Positions 7,249-11,346 of a stretch of 11,346 nucleotides of DNA are shown here, one piece after another. The notes below the pieces were generated by a model, which did not search any database, was not told the origin of the DNA, and was given only the letters and a program-made list of their open reading frames with translations. The position numbers and the translations under genes are program-made. Positions within the stretch are counted from its first letter, which is position 1; the number at the start of each line of letters is the position of its first letter. This DNA comes from Pseudomonadota bacterium (GTDB lineage: Bacteria; Pseudomonadota; Gammaproteobacteria; Steroidobacterales; Steroidobacteraceae). The stretch is from assembly GCA_021838065.1 (NCBI GenBank), contig JAKCEJ010000059.1, forward strand, positions 1 to 11,346. The letters are read 5' to 3'.

Positions 7249-8154
7249 TCAGCGGGCCGCGCTCTCGAGGAAAGTCAGCGTCTGCGCCGCGGCATCCAGC
7301 CGGACGCGCGTGCCGAGGGGCACCGGCTCGTTGCGCTCGCCGTGGCCGACCGGGAAGCCCGCCGCGCAGGGCAGGCCGGTCGCCCTCGCGAGGTCCCGCA
7401 GCACATCGGCGCTGCTGTAGGCGGCGTCGCGCTCCTCGCAGCCGGTGAACGAGCCGAGCGCGATGCCCCGGATCCGGTGGAACACCCCGGCAAGCGCCAG
7501 ATGCGTCCACATCCGATCGAGCCGGTAGGGGCGCTCGCCCACATCCTCGAGCAGCAGCACTGCGCCCTCGAGCGGCGGCAGAAAAGGCGTCCCGAGCAGC
7601 CGCGAGAGCACGGCCAGCGTGCCGCCGAGCAGCGGACCTTCCGCAACACCCGCCACGTGGGTCTCGGTGCCGCGCAACGGTGCGGCGGGCGAATCGCTCT
7701 CGAGCAGCGTGAACAGCCGCTCATGCGTGCGGCCGTCGAGCCTGCCGAGTTGAGTCAGGACCGGTCCATGGATGCTGACGAGTCCGGCGCATTGCAGCCA
7801 CGCGTGCAGTGCAGTGATCTCCGAGAAGCCGATGACGGGCTTGGGCAACGGCATGACGCTCTGGAGCCCCGGGAGCAGCCGCAGCGCGCCGTAGCCGCCG
7901 CGGGCGCAGAACACGGCCTTCACCTGCGGGTCGGTCACCGCGGCGGTGAGCTCGGCCAGGCGGCGCGCATCGTCTCCGGCGAGATAGCGCTGTCGCGCGA
8001 AGATGCCGGGCTCGTAATGCACGGAGTAGCGCGCGGCGAGCACCGCGAGCCCCGCCTCGAGCGCCGCTCGATCGAACGGGCCCGCCGGCGCCACGGCCGC
8101 GACGCGCTCGCCCGGGCGCAGAGCCGGGAAGGGACGGTACGAAGGAGTGGACAT
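7249..8154 (-). CDS. ldcA: Peptidase S66 LD-carboxypeptidase (LdcA/MccF superfamily)
   Basis: Family S66 serine peptidases remove the terminal D-alanine from murein tetrapeptides during peptidoglycan recycling in the cytoplasm; related MccF enzymes cleave microcin C-type compounds. The 301-residue product is close to E. coli LdcA (304). It shows VAAVAPAGPFD, the oxyanion-region motif VFCARGGYGALRLL, the nucleophile Ser111 in VIGFSEITALH, GGTLAVLSRLLGTPF, Glu203 in VLLLEDVGERPYRLDRM, and His271 in GFPVGHGERNEPVPLG. Ser111, Glu203 and His271 fit the known Ser-Glu-His triad of the family. ATG 8154 (MSTPSYRPFPALRPG) is chosen by length; ATG 8187 is an in-frame alternative. Neither has a clear Shine-Dalgarno. 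The gene is divergent from the kdp operon and heads a minus-strand run with eda. LdcA activity is more likely than MccF, but substrate choice cannot be proven here. Confidence 0.9.
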   Translation of the reverse strand: MSTPSYRPFPALRPGERVAAVAPAGPFDRAALEAGLAVLAARYSVHYEPGIFARQRYLAGDDARRLAELTAAVTDPQVKAVFCARGGYGALRLLPGLQSVMPLPKPVIGFSEITALHAWLQCAGLVSIHGPVLTQLGRLDGRTHERLFTLLESDSPAAPLRGTETHVAGVAEGPLLGGTLAVLSRLLGTPFLPPLEGAVLLLEDVGERPYRLDRMWTHLALAGVFHRIRGIALGSFTGCEERDAAYSSADVLRDLARATGLPCAAGFPVGHGERNEPVPLGTRVRLDAAAQTLTFLESAAR

Positions 8155-8306
8155 TAGGGATGTCAGGGGCGCGGGCGCAGCGCGCATTGTCCGTCACTCG
8201 CCCGGCCGATGCCAGCGGGCGGGTTTTTTCACCCGGCGCTCACATCCGGGGCGCTAGCGTGCGCCACTCGGCAGGCCCTGGGGCCTCACCGATCGGAGGC
8301 ACTGAC
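8155..8306 (+). promoter_or_regulatory. kdp promoter/leader region with T-tract and two short hairpins
   Basis: This 152-base gap lies between divergent ldcA and the kdp cluster and should hold promoters for both. It contains CGGGT-TTTTTC-ACCCG (8220-8235), a 5-bp stem around a T-run, and GGCGC-TAGCGT-GCGCC (8250-8265). From memory, the E. coli KdpE site upstream of kdpFABC is also a T-tract running into CACC-like sequence, so TTTTTTCACCC at 8224-8234 is a candidate KdpE site; this is inference. No clear sigma-70 pair is visible. Confidence 0.35.
8295..8299 (+). promoter_or_regulatory. Strong ribosome binding site of the kdp-leader microprotein
   Basis: GGAGG lies 7 bases before ATG 8307. 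It is one of the best Shine-Dalgarno matches in the window and supports translation of the 31-codon reading frame that follows. Confidence 0.75.
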
Positions 8307-8402
8307 ATGGCGGACCTGGAATTTCTACTGCTGCTCGCGCTGCTCTACGGCGTGACCCACCTCATCGCCTGGGCGATCGGGCGGCTCGGCGCGTCCGAAT
8401 GA
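8307..8402 (+). CDS. Small single-span membrane protein ahead of kdpF
   Basis: This 31-residue reading frame begins at an ATG with GGAGG 7 bases upstream and ends in a TGA that overlaps the kdpF ATG (ATGA), so it is probably translationally coupled to kdpF. The product has an acidic start (MADLEF), one hydrophobic span of about 20 residues (LLLLALLYGVTHLIAWAIG) and a short tail with one arginine (GRLGASE). It has no likeness to KdpA, KdpB or KdpC. KdpF, also about 30 residues, follows as a separate gene. Small reading frames before kdpF occur in other bacteria as far as I recall, but I know of no described function. It could be an extra small subunit or stabiliser of the K+ pump, or a leader whose translation opens the kdpF start. 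That it is translated is likely; its function is unknown. Confidence 0.7.
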   Translation: MADLEFLLLLALLYGVTHLIAWAIGRLGASE

Positions 8403-8488
8403 GCCCCGCCTACATCATCAGCGGCCTGTTGGTCCTTGCACTCGCGGGCTACCTGCTTTACGCCCTTTTCAAGCCGGAGAAGTTCTGA
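8399..8488 (+). CDS. kdpF: K+-transporting ATPase small subunit KdpF
   Basis: KdpF is a tiny single-helix membrane peptide that stabilises the KdpFABC potassium pump and may be replaced by lipid. The 29-residue product has a hydrophobic helix (IISGLLVLALAGYLLYAL) and the typical end YLLYALFKPEKF, which matches the usual YLxxALxxPExF pattern of KdpF. Its ATG overlaps the stop of the upstream microprotein and its TGA overlaps the kdpA ATG by one base, so all three are translationally coupled. There is no good Shine-Dalgarno of its own, consistent with coupling to the upstream reading frame. Position directly before kdpA makes the call firm. Confidence 0.92.
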   Translation: MSPAYIISGLLVLALAGYLLYALFKPEKF

Positions 8489-10293
8489 TGACTGCCCAGT
8501 CCTGGGGCCTGCTGGCGCTGTTCCTCGCGGTCACGCTGCTGTGCGCCAAGCCGCTCGGGCTCTACATGGCGCGTGTGATGGAGGGCGAGCCGATCGCCGG
8601 GCTCGGCGCGGGCGCGCGGTTCGAGGCGCTGATCTACCGGCTCTGCGGCATCGACCCGGCCGGACAGATGGGATGGAAGCGCTACGCGATCGCGCTCCTC
8701 GTATTCAACGCCCTCGGCGCGCTGCTGCTCTACGCGCTGCAGCGCGTGCAATACTGGCTGCCGCTCAATCCGCAGCACTTCGCCGCGCCCCCGGCGGACT
8801 CGGCGTTCAACACGGCGGTGAGCTTCGTCACCAACACCAACTGGCAGAGCTACCTGCCCGAGACCACCATGAGCTATCTGACGCAGATGGCGGGTCTTGC
8901 GGTGCAGAACTTCCTCTCGGCCGCGACCGGCATCGTGGTGGCGGTGGCGCTGATCCGCGGGCTGGCGCGCCACAGCGCCAGCACCATCGGCAATTTCTGG
9001 GTGGACCTCACGCGCGTGACGCTCTACGTGCTGCTGCCGATCGCCGCGGTGGTGGCGCTCGCGCTCGTCAGCCAGGGGGTGATCCAGAACTTCAGCGCCT
9101 ACAAGAGCGCGACGCTGCTGCAGCCGCTGACCTACCGGCAGCCGACCCTGAGCTCCGCGGGCAACCCGCTCACGAATGCCGCCGGCGAGCCGCGCATGCA
9201 GACCGTGACCACGCGCACGCAGACGCTGCCGATGGGACCGGTGGCCTCGCAGGAGGCGATCAAGGAGCTCGGCACGAACGGCGGCGGCTTCTTCAACGCC
9301 AACTCGGCGCACCCGTTCGAGAACCCCAATGCGCTGACTAATCTGCTCGAGATGCTGGCGATCGCGCTTATCCCCGCCGCGCTCACCTATACGTTCGGGC
9401 ACATGGTGGGCGATACGCGCCAGGGCTGGGCCGTGCTCGCGGCGATGGTCATCCTGTTCGTGTCGCTCTATGCGGTGTGCAATTTCAGCGAGCAGCGCGG
9501 TAACCCGCAGCTCACCGCACTCGGGGTGAATCAGACGCCGAGCTCCGAGCAGAGCGGTGGCAACATGGAGGGCAAGGAGGTGCGCTTCGGCATCGCCGGT
9601 TCGACGCTGTTTAGCACGCTCGCGACCACAACCTCCACCGGCGCGGTCAATTCCATGAATGACTCGTATATGCCGCTCGGCGGAATGGTCCCGCTCTTTG
9701 ACATGATGCTCGGCGAGGTGGTGTTCGGCGGCGTTGGCTCGGGTCTGTACTCGATGCTGATCTTCGCCATCATCGGGGTGTTCATCGCCGGATTGATGAT
9801 CGGTCGCACGCCCGAGTACCTGGGCAAGAAGATCGAGGCGTTCGAGATGAAGATGAGCGCGATCGCGATCCTCGTCATGCCCGTCATCGTGCTCACCGGC
9901 ACGGCCGTGGCGGTGAGCGTCGCGGTCGGCCGGGCCGGCACCGCCAATCCGGGTGCGCACGGCTTTTCGGAGATCCTCTATGCATTCACCTCTGCCGGCA
10001 ACAACAACGGCAGCGCGTTCGCCGGCATCAGCGCCGATACGCTCTTCTTCAACACCGCGCTCGGCATCGTCATGTGGCTCGGGCGTTTCTGGCCGATCGT
10101 CGCGGTGCTCGCGGTGGCCGGCTCGCTCGCCGCCAAGAAGCGCATCCCCGTCTCGGCGGGCATCATGCCGACGCACGGCCCGACCTTCGTCGCGCTGCTG
10201 ATCGGCACTGTGCTGCTGGTCGGGGCGCTCACTTTCGTGCCGGCGCTGGCGCTCGGCCCGATCGTCGAGCACCTGATGCTCTGGAGTCACTGA
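8488..10293 (+). CDS. kdpA: K+-transporting ATPase subunit A (channel-like subunit)
   Basis: KdpA is the potassium-binding, channel-like subunit of the high-affinity KdpFABC pump in the inner membrane and belongs to the SKT/Trk-type superfamily with four pore repeats. The 601-residue product shows the filter-type segments in order: TNTNWQSY at about 115, GTNGGGFFNANSAHPFENP from 262, TTSTGAVNSMNDSYMPLGG from 381 and TSAGNNNGSAFAG from 501. It is longer than E. coli KdpA (557); most of the excess lies before LPMGPVASQEAIKELG (roughly residues 212-246), a periplasmic loop that is also long in some other proteobacteria. GGAG at 8476-8479 serves the ATG at 8488, which overlaps the kdpF stop by one base. 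The gene is intact, and kdpB follows after one base. Confidence 0.97.
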   Translation: MTAQSWGLLALFLAVTLLCAKPLGLYMARVMEGEPIAGLGAGARFEALIYRLCGIDPAGQMGWKRYAIALLVFNALGALLLYALQRVQYWLPLNPQHFAAPPADSAFNTAVSFVTNTNWQSYLPETTMSYLTQMAGLAVQNFLSAATGIVVAVALIRGLARHSASTIGNFWVDLTRVTLYVLLPIAAVVALALVSQGVIQNFSAYKSATLLQPLTYRQPTLSSAGNPLTNAAGEPRMQTVTTRTQTLPMGPVASQEAIKELGTNGGGFFNANSAHPFENPNALTNLLEMLAIALIPAALTYTFGHMVGDTRQGWAVLAAMVILFVSLYAVCNFSEQRGNPQLTALGVNQTPSSEQSGGNMEGKEVRFGIAGSTLFSTLATTTSTGAVNSMNDSYMPLGGMVPLFDMMLGEVVFGGVGSGLYSMLIFAIIGVFIAGLMIGRTPEYLGKKIEAFEMKMSAIAILVMPVIVLTGTAVAVSVAVGRAGTANPGAHGFSEILYAFTSAGNNNGSAFAGISADTLFFNTALGIVMWLGRFWPIVAVLAVAGSLAAKKRIPVSAGIMPTHGPTFVALLIGTVLLVGALTFVPALALGPIVEHLMLWSH

Positions 10294-10294
10294 C

Positions 10295-11346
10295 ATGCGC
10301 CGCAGGCTCTCGATGTTCGACCGCTCGCTGCTCACTCCGGCGATCCTGGATGCGCTGCGCAAGCTCGATCCGCGCGTGCAGTGGCGTAACCCGGTCATGT
10401 TCGTGGTCTATCTCGGGAGCATCCTGACCACAGGCCTTTGGCTGCGGGCGCTCGCCGGGCACGGCGAGGCGCCGGCCTGGTTCATCTTCAGCATCGCGGT
10501 GTGGCTGTGGTTCACGGTGCTGTTCGCGAACTTTGCCGAGGCGCTCGCCGAGGGCCGCAGCAAGGCGCAGGCGGCGAGTCTGAAGGGGCTGAAGCAGACC
10601 GTCGAGGCCAAGCGCCTTGCCGACCGGGCCGATCGCACGCGCATCACGCCGGTCCGCGCGGACGCGCTGCGCAAGGGCGATGTCGTGCTGGTGGAGGCCG
10701 GGGATTTCATTCCCGGGGACGGGGAGGTCATCGACGGGGCCGCCTCGGTCGATGAGAGCGCCATCACCGGGGAGTCCGCGCCGGTCATCCGCGAGTCCGG
10801 CGGAGACTTCTCCTCCGTGACCGGCGGCACGCGCGTGCTGTCGGACTGGATCGTGGTGCGCGTTACGGTCAACCCGGGCGAGACGTTCATCGACCGCATG
10901 ATCGCCATGGTCGAGAGCGCGCGGCGGCAGAAGACCCCGAACGAGATCGCCCTCACCATCCTCTTGGTCGCCCTGACTCTCGTGTTCCTGCTCGCGACCG
11001 CGACGCTGCTGCCGTTCTCGCTCTACAGCGTCGCGGTCACCAAGCTCGGCACCCCCGTCACGATTACCGCGCTGATCGCACTCCTCGTGTGCCTGATCCC
11101 GACCACCATCGGCGGACTGCTCTCGGCGATCGGCGTGGCGGGCATGAGCCGCATGATGCAGGCCAACGTGATCGCGACCTCGGGGCGTGCGGTCGAGGCG
11201 GCCGGCGATGTCGATGTGCTGCTGCTCGACAAGACCGGTACCATCACGCTCGGGAATCGGCAGGCCGCGGCGTTCCTGCCTGCCGCGCAGGTGAGCGAGG
11301 AGGAGCTCGCCGGGGCGGCGCAGCTGGCCTCGCTCGCCGACGAGAC
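10295..11346 (+). CDS. kdpB: K+-transporting ATPase ATP-binding subunit B, N-terminal part
   Basis: KdpB is the P-type ATPase subunit that powers K+ import by KdpFABC. About 350 codons are present before the window ends; the full protein is about 680-700 residues. Seen are the N-terminal MFDRSLLTPAILDALRKLDP and QWRNPVMFVVYLGS, two first membrane helices with ANFAEALAEGRSKAQA, the actuator-domain motif SVDESAITGESAPV with Ser161 (the site of inhibitory phosphorylation, Ser162 in E. coli), the CLIPTTIGGLLSAIGVAGM helix with its proline-containing core, and the phosphorylation motif DKTGTITLGNR with Asp312 (Asp307 in E. coli). ATG 10295 has GGAG at 10283-10286 and follows the kdpA stop by one base. 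An ATG at 10313 is an alternative start. There is no damage in the visible part; the nucleotide-binding domain, kdpC and any kdpDE lie outside. Confidence 0.96.
   Translation, partial: MRRRLSMFDRSLLTPAILDALRKLDPRVQWRNPVMFVVYLGSILTTGLWLRALAGHGEAPAWFIFSIAVWLWFTVLFANFAEALAEGRSKAQAASLKGLKQTVEAKRLADRADRTRITPVRADALRKGDVVLVEAGDFIPGDGEVIDGAASVDESAITGESAPVIRESGGDFSSVTGGTRVLSDWIVVRVTVNPGETFIDRMIAMVESARRQKTPNEIALTILLVALTLVFLLATATLLPFSLYSVAVTKLGTPVTITALIALLVCLIPTTIGGLLSAIGVAGMSRMMQANVIATSGRAVEAAGDVDVLLLDKTGTITLGNRQAAAFLPAAQVSEEELAGAAQLASLADE

Noticed and set aside
8458..10398. Open frame of 646 codons on the minus strand, antisense to kdpA
   Set aside because: It mirrors kdpA, which has all KdpA filter motifs. 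Its product is rich in Arg, His, Glu and Asp with no domain likeness, as expected for the opposite strand of a GC-rich gene.

Overview
The window is GC-rich (roughly two thirds G+C or more by eye) and densely packed. Its gene content fits a proteobacterium. The HemN, KdpA and GH3-type sequences suggest a gammaproteobacterium near the Xanthomonadales/Steroidobacterales, but this is an inference from remembered protein families, not a search.

Left part (1-3222): the 3' end of a MATE efflux transporter, then remains of a carbohydrate-use locus. This locus holds a badly damaged secreted GH3 beta-glucosidase (signal-peptide scar joined to the C-terminal part, with frame changes), an apparently intact AGE-family sugar epimerase/isomerase, and a convergent LacI-type regulator that has lost its DNA-binding head and is frameshifted inside. 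The epimerase looks like the last whole member of a decaying oligosaccharide module.

Middle (3223-8154): hemN (oxygen-independent coproporphyrinogen III oxidase) is divergent from a rhomboid intramembrane protease. The rhomboid converges, with a 3-bp gap, on a minus-strand trio read in the order S66 LD-carboxypeptidase, KDPG aldolase (eda), proline-rich lipoprotein. A perfect 7-bp inverted repeat lies between the carboxypeptidase and eda. These are ordinary peptidoglycan-recycling, Entner-Doudoroff and envelope functions.

Right part (8155-11346): the start of a kdp potassium-pump operon on the plus strand, divergent from the carboxypeptidase. A 31-residue single-span membrane microprotein with a strong ribosome binding site overlaps kdpF by ATGA. 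kdpF overlaps kdpA by one base, and kdpB follows after one base and runs off the window. KdpFABC uses ATP to import K+ at low external K+; kdpC and any kdpDE would lie beyond the right edge.

No RNA gene, insertion sequence, CRISPR array or attachment site was seen, and no stretch over 300 bases lacks a gene or gene remnant. I found no clear new system. The best candidate novelty is the microprotein ahead of kdpF; the most informative structure is the pair of internally deleted carbohydrate genes flanking an intact epimerase.
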